From positions 1-64,000 of the forward strand of contig CAAFZX010000036.1 of the NCBI GenBank assembly GCA_900767675.1: DNA of 64,000 bases, given 5' to 3'. Positions 9,240 to 15,994 of the stretch are shown one piece after another. The notes under the pieces were generated by a model. That model ran no database searches, was not told where the DNA came from, and was given only the letters and a program-made list of their open reading frames with translations. Each line of letters begins with the position of its first letter. Within the stretch, counting starts at the first letter, position 1. This DNA comes from an uncultured Collinsella sp. Its GTDB lineage: Bacteria; Actinomycetota; Coriobacteriia; Coriobacteriales; Coriobacteriaceae. A program made the position numbers and the translations under genes.

Positions 9240-9330
9240 GAATATCTAAAAGAATGCGCCCCCCCCCAACATTAAAACATACTGCCCTATGTCTCATTTA
9301 TTTTTAACCCTCCCTTGCGGGTTTAAGGCA

Positions 9331-9640
9331 GCCCAATGTAGTTCGCAGCCCATACCTTCTGGAGGGCGTGTCCCGATCTTCAGGTCCGGAGTGGGATGCG
9401 GTTTCCGGCTGTGGCCCCGTTGGGAAACCGCATCCCGCTTCGATTGCAAATTCCGGGTCGCATTTTCCGCCCAGGCCCTCAACCGGAAACCGTGTCCCGT
9501 TTCTCAGCCGAATACTGGGATGCATTTTCCGCTGAGCCCCTCAACCGGAAAGTGCATCCCATTCCATAGCCAAATTCCGGGATGGACTTTCCGAAACCCC
9601 GCCCATCCGGAAAGCCCATCCCACTCTGAACGCATCGGGG
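9331..9640. repeat. Tandem array of 62-bp palindromic units (4 clear and 1 decayed)
   Basis: Unit starts at 9393, 9455, 9517 and 9579 are exactly 62 bp apart; a decayed unit begins at 9331. Each unit reads GGGATGCnnTTTCCG, a spacer of about 14 bp, CCGGAAAnnGCATCCC, then about 18 bp, so each can form its own hairpin. Since 62 is not a multiple of 3 and the two stem halves vary together, this is not a coding repeat. The rest of the gene-free stretch 8960-9900 holds the promoter region, a C9 tract (9259-9267) and R1 copy 2. Confidence 0.85.
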
Positions 9641-9683
9641 CATGGAACTATCAGCCAATTAGGCCTTCCATCAATAAAGGGGC

Positions 9684-9784
9684 GCCCTCCCGGGCGGCGG
9701 GCACGAAGTTCATCGCGAGTTCCGCACGCAAAGAAGGCCACTTAATGTGGCCTTCGTCTTGCGCAGGACTGTAGAGCAGGGAAC
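9684..9784. repeat. R1 nested palindromic repeat, copy 2
   Basis: 9698-9784 is identical to 1-87. The left arm (9684-9711) is intact, but the right arm after 9784 has diverged (reading CTTATATTCCGCC in place of the expected arm). It lies downstream of the TetR gene and upstream of the SipW operon. Confidence 0.85.
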
Positions 9785-9848
9785 CTTATATTCCGCCGTC
9801 GGGCAGGCGTCACAAGCACACCGAACGCCGGGCATTATCTCCTTAACA

Positions 9849-9861
9849 TGAACGCTGTTCA
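9849..9861. promoter_or_regulatory. TetR-type operator, downstream copy
   Basis: TGAACGCTGTTCA is a 6-1-6 palindrome nearly identical to the site in front of the TetR gene, and both are followed by TTT. No gene start adjoins it now. Confidence 0.6.
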
Positions 9862-9872
9862 TTTTCTTGCCG

Positions 9873-9897
9873 TAAAAATCCCCGCCTTGCGCGGGGA
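9873..9897 (-). terminator. Terminator of the TetR gene
   Basis: The stem TCCCCGC/GCGGGGA (9879-9885 and 9891-9897) is followed on the minus strand by a run of five T. It lies 3 bp past the stop codon. Confidence 0.8.
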
Positions 9898-9900
9898 CCG

Positions 9901-10458
9901 TTAGTAGAGGGTTCGGCGCGTAATCTCGAGCACGGCACTCGGATCAAAGTCTTGCCGGATCACGGCAGAGAGCATGAGCGAGAACAGGACCTCGGCAAAT
10001 TGCTCGACAGAAAACTGATCGGTAAAGGCATCCGGGCGCACCCGAGGGTCGCGCCTGAGCACCATACAAAGCTGATCGAGGATATGCTGCCAGGCATGAT
10101 GCATGCGGCGCTTGCCATCCGCAGTGTCTTGCTGCATAAAACTCAGCGAGCGATGCGTAAAGAAGCCCGGATACGTTTGGCAGCCGTACTCCATCTGGCG
10201 ATACATCCAGCGAATGCACTCGAGTGCATCGTCCAAGACGGCCTCGTCATCGGGGTGATGGAAAATGTCGCCCCACACGCTTGCCACGGTCGCGCCCACG
10301 AGCGCTGTCTTAGAATCAAAGTAGTTGTAGATGCATCCGACCGACACGCCGCATGCCGCGGCAACCGAGCGAATGTTGACGCCGGTCCAACCGTTTTCCT
10401 GGATGAGCTTACGGCTCGTCTTCAGGATTTCCTCCTTAGACGTCGCTGTGTTATTCAT
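9901..10458 (-). CDS. TetR-family transcriptional regulator
   Basis: The 185-residue product has an N-terminal TetR helix-turn-helix: EEILKTSRKLIQENGWTGVN, then RSVAAACGVSVGCIYNYFDSKTAL (about residues 10-55). The C-terminal ligand domain is not assignable to a subfamily. The ATG at 10458 is preferred over a longer frame because GGAGGTG precedes it and because the frame would otherwise run through the operator. The palindrome TGAACACTGTTCA at 10475-10487 overlaps its promoter region, which suggests autorepression. A second copy at 9849-9861 suggests that another target once lay on the other side. Confidence 0.88.
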   Translation of the reverse strand: MNNTATSKEEILKTSRKLIQENGWTGVNIRSVAAACGVSVGCIYNYFDSKTALVGATVASVWGDIFHHPDDEAVLDDALECIRWMYRQMEYGCQTYPGFFTHRSLSFMQQDTADGKRRMHHAWQHILDQLCMVLRRDPRVRPDAFTDQFSVEQFAEVLFSLMLSAVIRQDFDPSAVLEITRRTLY

Positions 10459-10474
10459 GCCCTCACCTCCAATG

Positions 10475-10487
10475 TGAACACTGTTCA
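10475..10487. promoter_or_regulatory. TetR-type operator, upstream copy
   Basis: The perfect palindrome TGAACA-C-TGTTCA lies 17 bp before the start of the TetR gene, where a bound repressor would block its own transcription. Confidence 0.65.
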
Positions 10488-10515
10488 TTTTGACACGGCG
10501 CGGTCGCCAGTCAAG

Positions 10516-10542
10516 AAAAAGCCTCGAGAATCTCGAGGCTTT
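10516..10542 (-). terminator. Terminator of the flavodoxin gene
   Basis: The stem GCCTCGAGA/TCTCGAGGC is followed on the minus strand by TTTTTC. Confidence 0.8.
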
Positions 10543-10584
10543 CACGTTTGTACGATTGAACGCGCGGCACCGCAAGCGGCGAAG

Positions 10585-11136
10585 TTATTCGCCCAAAACG
10601 GCCTTTTTTGCGGCTGCAGCCATGTTATCCATATCTTCCTTGGTGGGGTGATCCTTTGCGGCGACCCAGTTATCGAGCAGCATCTTAAAGCGGACATTGT
10701 CGGGATCTTGCTCGAGCATGGCCTCGTAGCGCTGCTTAACCGCGGGACCCATCTTGCCCTGGCACATCGCCCAGCCCGCAAGCTCGGCATCCTCGGCCAG
10801 ATTGGAAGTTACGCGGTCGACAATCTGCTGGTAATAGCTCTGGTCGGCCCCAAAGCCGCAGGTGCCAAACAGGAACACGCGCTTGCCGTGCAAGGCAGAG
10901 AGCAACGCCGCGACCGAAGGCGTGCACGCGCCCTTGTCGCACCAAAAACCGACGAGCACCGTGTCGGCCGCGCAGGCGCCCTGCGCCTCGAGCGCAACCT
11001 GATCTGCATCCGCATCGTCGCTCAACGCCGCGGCATGGACAAACTCAACGCCCGCAGCCTGCAGAGCGCGCTTGATCGCACCCGAAACCATCCTGGTATT
11101 ACCGCTCTTGCTGTTAACCACCAAAGAGCACGTCAT
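10585..11136 (-). CDS. Flavodoxin-family protein
   Basis: The 183-residue product starts with a beta strand and the FMN-phosphate loop NSKSGNTR (flavodoxin signature S/T-x-T/S-G-N-T). The body has VLVGFWCDKGACTPS and KRVFLFGTCGFG, typical of small flavodoxins annotated in anaerobic gut bacteria. A C-terminal alpha-helical extension (about residues 130-183) is present. The enzyme is likely an electron carrier or partner of a reductase; no redox partner gene is adjacent. The ATG at 11136 is preferred; an in-frame GTG at 11142 is possible because GAGG lies closer to it. It resembles the flavodoxin-like partners of bilirubin-reductase-type systems, but that assignment is not secure. Confidence 0.75.
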   Translation of the reverse strand: MTCSLVVNSKSGNTRMVSGAIKRALQAAGVEFVHAAALSDDADADQVALEAQGACAADTVLVGFWCDKGACTPSVAALLSALHGKRVFLFGTCGFGADQSYYQQIVDRVTSNLAEDAELAGWAMCQGKMGPAVKQRYEAMLEQDPDNVRFKMLLDNWVAAKDHPTKEDMDNMAAAAKKAVLGE

Positions 11137-11263
11137 AGTCACGTTGCCTCGTTTCCCCCAAAATAAAAGCCACTAATGCAATTTATTAGATGAATATCTT
11201 AGTACTAACGTGACAGATGTAAACCACCGTCTGTCGATTGATTAATTTGCCCCACGGGCTTGC

Positions 11264-13123
11264 TCACTGGGCGAACTGGCTGCGGTAGAGTTCGGCGTAG
11301 AAGCCGCCTGCCGCTAGCAGCTCGTCGTGTGTGCCACGCTCGATAATCTGGCCGTCGCGCATGACCAGGATGCAATCGGCGTTGCGAATCGTCGACAGGC
11401 GGTGTGCCACGACAAAGCTCGTGCGGCCAGCCATGAGCTCGTCGAATGCCGCCTGCACCTGCAGCTCGGTACGTGTATCGATGCTCGATGTTGCCTCGTC
11501 CAGCAGCAGAATCGCCGGATCGGTGAGCATGACGCGCGCGATGCACAGCAGTTGTTTTTGACCCTGGCTAAACGTACCGCCGTCCTCGCCGATCACCGTA
11601 TCGTAGCCGCCTGGCAGCTGCACGATAAACTTGTGCGCATGCGCGCGCTTGGCAGCTTCGATAACCTGCTCGCGCGTGGCGTCAGGACAGCCGTAGGCGA
11701 TGTTTTCCGCCACCGTGCCCTCGAACAGCCAAGTGTCCTGCAGCACCATGCCAAAGGCACGGCGCAGGCTTGCGCGCGTGTAGTCACGCGAGGAACGGCC
11801 ATCGACCGCAATGCGACCGGCATCGATATCGTAAAAACGCAGCAGCAAGTTGATGAGCGTTGTCTTGCCGCAGCCCGTGGGGCCAACTAGGGCAAAGCGC
11901 ATGCCGGGCTTGGCCTCGATGCAGATGTCCTGCAGCAGCTTGCGGTCGGGCACGTAGCTAAAGTCAACATGTTCAAAGGTCACCTCACCCTGCGGGGCGG
12001 CAAGTTCCACGGCATCCGCTGCATCGGGCTCCTGCTCGCGCGCATCGAGCAGCGCAAACATGCGGCGCGCCGAGGCATACGCCGTCTGGATCTGCGTAAT
12101 GACGTTGGTGACCTCGTTGAACGGCTTAGTGTACTGGTTGGCGTAGGACAGGAAGATCTGCACTCCGCCCACCGTGAGCGCCGCAGGCACACCCGTGATC
12201 ACGCCCGCGCAGCCAATCACGGCGACCACGGCGTAGATGATGTTATTGATAAAGCGCGTGCCGGGGTTAGAAAGCGAACCCATAAACTGCGCGCGCTCGC
12301 CCGCCGTATAGAGCTCGGCGTTGAGGACATCGAAGCGCTGTTGAGCGTGCGGGCCGTAGGCGAAGGCGTCCACGAGCTTTTGCTCGCCCACGTACTCCTC
12401 AATATGACCGCCAAGCTGGCCTTGGATGCGCTGCTGTGCCGTAAAGCTCTTGTTGGAAAGCTTGGCGATGGCGCCGGCTGCAAAGATGGAAAGCGGCGTG
12501 ACGAGCACCACCACGAGCGTCATGGCCAGGTTAATGGAGAGCATAAACGTGAGCGTGCCCACGATGGTGATGACGCCGGTAAAGAGCTGCGTAAAGCCCT
12601 GCAGCAGGCCGTCACCCACCTGGTCAACATCGTTGACCACGCGGCTCATGAGGTCGCCGTGGGCATGGCCGTCGATAAAGCTGAGCGGCATGCGGCTGAG
12701 CTTATCGCTCGCCTCCACGCGCATGTCGCGCACCGTTTCGTAGGACAGGCGGTTGACACAGTAGCCCTGCAGCCACTGGAAGGCCGCGGCACCTACCACG
12801 ACAATCGCGAGCTTGGTGACGAGCGGCAGCAGCGCGTCAAAGTCCACCCGCCCGGCGGCAACGATGAGGTCGATGCCCTCGCCGATAAGGATGGGCGTAT
12901 AGAGTTGCAGGATCACCGAGGCGGCGGCGCTCACAAACGATGCCGCAAACGAAATGCGGTGCGGGCGAACATAGCCCAGCAGGCGGCGGGTCACCGCGCC
13001 CACGGGATAGCGCTCGGGGTCGCCAGGGCGGCGCGGACCGTCGCCCAGGTCGTTGAGGTTGTCGTTGCCGGACACGTTGGCGGTCATCGTGGCGACCGAA
13101 CCGGAAGAAGTATACGGGTTCAT
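11264..13123 (-). CDS. ABC exporter half-transporter, catalytic partner
   Basis: The 619-residue type IV ABC exporter half has an N-terminal six-helix membrane domain (about residues 40-330) and a C-terminal ATPase domain: Walker A GPTGCGKTT, signature FSQGQKQ, Walker B ILLLDEATSSID with the catalytic glutamate, and H-loop VAHRLST. The signature deviates from LSGGQ. The start at 13123 directly follows the stop of the partner gene, so the two are co-translated. It forms a heterodimer with the protein of 13124-14977. Substrate unknown; the family exports drugs, lipids or peptides. Confidence 0.9.
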   Translation of the reverse strand: MNPYTSSGSVATMTANVSGNDNLNDLGDGPRRPGDPERYPVGAVTRRLLGYVRPHRISFAASFVSAAASVILQLYTPILIGEGIDLIVAAGRVDFDALLPLVTKLAIVVVGAAAFQWLQGYCVNRLSYETVRDMRVEASDKLSRMPLSFIDGHAHGDLMSRVVNDVDQVGDGLLQGFTQLFTGVITIVGTLTFMLSINLAMTLVVVLVTPLSIFAAGAIAKLSNKSFTAQQRIQGQLGGHIEEYVGEQKLVDAFAYGPHAQQRFDVLNAELYTAGERAQFMGSLSNPGTRFINNIIYAVVAVIGCAGVITGVPAALTVGGVQIFLSYANQYTKPFNEVTNVITQIQTAYASARRMFALLDAREQEPDAADAVELAAPQGEVTFEHVDFSYVPDRKLLQDICIEAKPGMRFALVGPTGCGKTTLINLLLRFYDIDAGRIAVDGRSSRDYTRASLRRAFGMVLQDTWLFEGTVAENIAYGCPDATREQVIEAAKRAHAHKFIVQLPGGYDTVIGEDGGTFSQGQKQLLCIARVMLTDPAILLLDEATSSIDTRTELQVQAAFDELMAGRTSFVVAHRLSTIRNADCILVMRDGQIIERGTHDELLAAGGFYAELYRSQFAQ

Positions 13124-14977
13124 CTAGCAACCCTCCTTTGCGCAGACGGATGCGGGGGCGGTCGGGGCGGACGCGGATGTCGCACTCCCCTGCTGGCCCT
13201 CGAGCTCCTCGCGGCGCAGCTGCGACTGGCAAATCTCGCAGTAGAGCTGGCAGGTCGCGTACAGCTCGTCGTGCGTACCCAGGCCCGCGACCGAGCCGTG
13301 GTCGAGCACGCAGATCATATCGGCATCGCGCACGGTCGAGACGCGCTGGCTCACGATCACCGTGGTCAGCGGGAGCCCGCCCTCGGCGGCACCGCGTACG
13401 CTGCGCTCGCGGATGGCGTGGCGAAGCGCTGCGTCGGTCTTAAAGTCGAGCGCCGAGGCGGAGTCATCCATGATCAGGATCTGCGGCGAGCCCACCAAGG
13501 CACGCGCAATGGTCAGGCGCTGGCGCTGGCCACCGCTAAAGTTCTTGCCGCCCGCCTCGACCGGCGCGTCCAGACCCTGCGGCTTGTTGCGCACGAACTC
13601 GCTGGCCTGCGCCATATCGAGCGCCGCCCAAAGCTCCTCGTCGGTCGCCGACTCATCGCGCCAGGTTAGGTTGCTGCGGATCGTGCCGCTCACGAGCGAC
13701 GCGCGCTGCGGTACGGTCGCGACCACATGGCGCAGCTGATCGAGCGGCCAGGCGCGCACGTCGGCACCCATTACGCTCACGCTGCCGGCGCCCGTGTCGT
13801 ACAGGCGCGGTATAAGCGAAACGAGCGTGGACTTGCCGCTGCCCGTACCGCCGATAATGCCGAGCGTTTTGCCCAGCGGCAGCTCCAGGGTCACGTCATT
13901 GACGGCGTTGGCGGCGCCCGCGCCAAAGGAGAAGCTCGCATGGCTGAAGCTCAGCGCGGGAACCGGAACAGCGTTGCCCATCGCGCTCGGCTCGGGCAGC
14001 GCAACCGGTTGGTTGCCCTCGTCGGTAATGCTCGGCTCGCAATTGAGCACTTCGTTGAGACGCGACGCACTGGCGCTCGCCTTGGTAAAGACCACGACCA
14101 GGTTAGCGACATACACGATGGAGGTCAGGGTCTGCGTCATGTAGTTCACAAACGCCATGACCTGGCCCTGCGTGAGCTCACCCACGTTGACCTGGATGCC
14201 GCCCACCCACAGGATGGCGCACACGCCCAGGTTCATCACCAAAAACGTGACGGGATTGAGAATCGACGAGAGCTTGCCCACCGCAATGGCGACATGCGCC
14301 TGGTCATCGGCCGCGTGGGCAAAACGCTCACGCTCGTGGCCCTCGCGCACAAACGCCCGGACCACGCGGGCGCCCGAAAGCCCCTCGCGACAGATGAGTG
14401 CGATGCGATCGAGCTTTGCCTGCAGCTGCTTGTAGTACGGGATGCAGCGCGCCATGACAAACCAAAACACCAGGCCGATGGCGGGCGTGCAAATCAAAAA
14501 AATCATGCCGAGCTTAAGGTCGATAGCGAGGGCCGCGACCATGGAGCCCACCGCCAGGAAAGGCCAGCGGATGAGCATACGCACGCCCAGCGCCACGGCG
14601 AGCTGCACCTGGTTGACGTCGTTGGTGATGCGCGTGATGAGCGACGGCGTGCCAAAGCGATCGAGCTCAGCATAGCTCAGCTTGTTGATGTGCTGGTAGA
14701 GCGCGCCGCGAATGTCAGTACCCATGCCCTGCGAGGTGAGCGCCGCCATCTTTTGGCAGACGAGCGTAAACGAGATGCCAATCACGGCCATGGCGGCGAG
14801 CACCATGCCGTAGTGGACGACGGCGTTCACATCGTGCGCGCCGATGCCCTTATCGATCATCTGGGCAATCACCAGCGGCGTTAGCAGGTCAAAGATCACT
14901 TCGATCAGCTTGCACGCAGGGCCAATCACCATACACCGGCGAAACTTGCCACCAAAACGCCTGAGCAGCTCAATCAT
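13124..14977 (-). CDS. ABC exporter half-transporter, degenerate-site partner
   Basis: The 617-residue protein has a membrane domain followed by an ATPase domain with Walker A GGTGSGKST, canonical signature SGGQRQR, and Walker B ILIMDDSASALD, in which aspartate replaces the catalytic glutamate. Heterodimeric exporters usually pair one such degenerate site with one consensus site, and the downstream gene supplies the consensus site. The ATG at 14977 is chosen over an upstream TTG because it fits the family N-terminus (LLRRFGGKFRR) and has GGGAG upstream. The pair has no adjacent regulator. Confidence 0.9.
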   Translation of the reverse strand: MIELLRRFGGKFRRCMVIGPACKLIEVIFDLLTPLVIAQMIDKGIGAHDVNAVVHYGMVLAAMAVIGISFTLVCQKMAALTSQGMGTDIRGALYQHINKLSYAELDRFGTPSLITRITNDVNQVQLAVALGVRMLIRWPFLAVGSMVAALAIDLKLGMIFLICTPAIGLVFWFVMARCIPYYKQLQAKLDRIALICREGLSGARVVRAFVREGHERERFAHAADDQAHVAIAVGKLSSILNPVTFLVMNLGVCAILWVGGIQVNVGELTQGQVMAFVNYMTQTLTSIVYVANLVVVFTKASASASRLNEVLNCEPSITDEGNQPVALPEPSAMGNAVPVPALSFSHASFSFGAGAANAVNDVTLELPLGKTLGIIGGTGSGKSTLVSLIPRLYDTGAGSVSVMGADVRAWPLDQLRHVVATVPQRASLVSGTIRSNLTWRDESATDEELWAALDMAQASEFVRNKPQGLDAPVEAGGKNFSGGQRQRLTIARALVGSPQILIMDDSASALDFKTDAALRHAIRERSVRGAAEGGLPLTTVIVSQRVSTVRDADMICVLDHGSVAGLGTHDELYATCQLYCEICQSQLRREELEGQQGSATSASAPTAPASVCAKEGC

Positions 14978-15059
14978 AAAAAGGCGCTCCCTATCATCAT
15001 CTCTCTTCAATCTGATTCATGATAGTACGACGAACCCTGAAGATGCGTAAGCAACTCGT

Positions 15060-15300
15060 TACAGAAGAGTCTTGAGCGGTGGTAAAAACCGTCACTGTTT
15101 TGGCGCAGTTAGCAAGCGACATAACGCCAGGGATTCAATTATCAGATAAATGTGACCCTTCAGGCGGTTTTGGTCGGCTACCCGCGAGTGCCGGCAGGGC
15201 GTTTGGTAGTCGAGCGATTCCGCAGGCAAAGCCGAGGACCAGCGAGACACCACTCCATCACGCCCGGACCACGTGGCCGCCTATGTTTTGGCAAAGCCGG
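15060..15300. other. Gene-free stretch with decayed palindrome
   Basis: No convincing open reading frame is present. A partly paired region around 15163-15235 (TGGTCGGCT against AGCCGAGGACCA) looks like an eroded member of the nested palindromes that follow. Nothing else is recognisable. Confidence 0.4.
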
Positions 15301-15303
15301 CGA

Positions 15304-15442
15304 GCGCCACCCAGAGCGAACAAGTTGGCATGAAAAAGGCAAGGCATAGACCTTCTGGTCATGCCTTGCCTTTTGAATGACAAATTGTCGCTCTGGGTGG
15401 CGCGCAGCGTCGAGCATTGCGCGGTTTGGTAAAACCGCGCAA
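15304..15442. repeat. R2 composite element beside the SRP RNA gene
   Basis: The nested palindrome 15304-15403 has outer arms starting GCGCCACCCAGAGCGA, inner arms AAAAGGCAAGGCAT/ATGCCTTGCCTTTT and apex GACCTTCTGGTC. The box GCGCAGCGTCGAGCA follows (15402-15416), then the hairpin TTGCGCGG-TTTGGTAA-AACCGCGCAA (15417-15442). Read on the minus strand, the hairpin comes first, 13 nt after the SRP RNA 3' end. Same order as the copies near 28.4, 35.8 and 42.5 kb. Confidence 0.8.
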
Positions 15443-15455
15443 AAAGAAAGCCCGT

Positions 15456-15558
15456 GCGCTCGATGGATTCGGATGCCCGACAGAGGCTCCTTATGGCTGC
15501 TTCCTTCCGGACCTGACCAGATTCGGAACATGTCGTCATCCGAACCCATCGAACGCGC
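15456..15558 (-). ncRNA. ffs: Signal recognition particle RNA (4.5S type)
   Basis: The minus strand carries GGTCAGGTCCGGAAGGAAGC followed by AGCC, the universally conserved SRP RNA apical domain that binds Ffh. The ends pair: GCGCGTTCGATGGGTTCGGATG at the 5' side with CATCCGAATCCATCGAGCGC at the 3' side. This gives a single hairpin of about 103 nt, the short bacterial form. A T-rich stretch (GGGCTTTCTTTTT) follows the 3' end. Exact ends are estimated from pairing. Confidence 0.93.
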
Positions 15559-15620
15559 TAGGCGCTCGATATATCTTACCCGCTCCCGCCCGATGGGGCA
15601 AGGTAGCTAATTTGGGACGA

Positions 15621-15680
15621 GGCTTTTTTGACTACTCGGGCAATCGGATCGGCAAGTAGTCAAAATCGCCCCGTTCCAAA
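15621..15680. repeat. Inverted repeat B
   Basis: TTTTGACTACT (15626-15636) pairs with AGTAGTCAAAA (15655-15665). Flanks with GGGACGAGGC and CGCCCCGTTCC extend it imperfectly. Confidence 0.7.
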
Positions 15681-15710
15681 AAGACTGGTCTGACGCTGTG
15701 CCACGAAAGT

Positions 15711-15847
15711 GGCCTATCTACTACGTTTAGGCCGCAGGGGTCAACCATAGCCGGCTTTTTCGAAAACCGGCAAGCTCTCTACCTGCGGTTTCATTTTTGC
15801 AAATTCCGAGATGGTCGAGGGCGGCCGGTTAAACGTAGTAGATGGCC
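15711..15847. repeat. Inverted repeat C (nested)
   Basis: Outer arms ATCTACTACGTTTA and TAAACGTAGTAGAT (right arm 15830-15843) are perfect, extended by GGCC on both sides. Inside lie CCGCAGG/CCTGCGG and a central hairpin CCGGCTTTTTCGAAAACCGG (15751-15770). Confidence 0.75.
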
Positions 15848-15912
15848 GCATTTTGTGGCGGACGGTCCGACCCAAGGCACAAGGCGGCCAGCCTCGGATG
15901 ACCATTCACGAA

Positions 15913-15977
15913 GTTGCGGTGGAATACGGACTGAATTGGCCCCTTAAAGGCAAAAACACTCCGTATTTCACCGCAAC
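15913..15977. repeat. Inverted repeat D
   Basis: Arms 15913-15930 and 15960-15977 (18 bp, one G/A change that still allows a G-U pair) surround a 29-nt loop. It lies 17 bp beyond the stop of the TadA-kinase fusion and may terminate that gene. Confidence 0.75.
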
Positions 15978-15994
15978 TTATAGAGAGATAGGTT

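Noticed and set aside
9393..9622. Possible CRISPR array
   Set aside because: Units are contiguous and similar over their full length with no unique spacers, and no cas gene is near.
9289..9774. Plus-strand reading frame of 161 codons
   Set aside because: It runs through the 62-bp tandem array and R1 copy 2; the unit length is not a multiple of three, and there is no ribosome binding site.
15060..15300. RNase P RNA or tmRNA in the gene-free stretch
   Set aside because: None of the conserved blocks of either RNA is present; the pairing seen fits an eroded palindrome.
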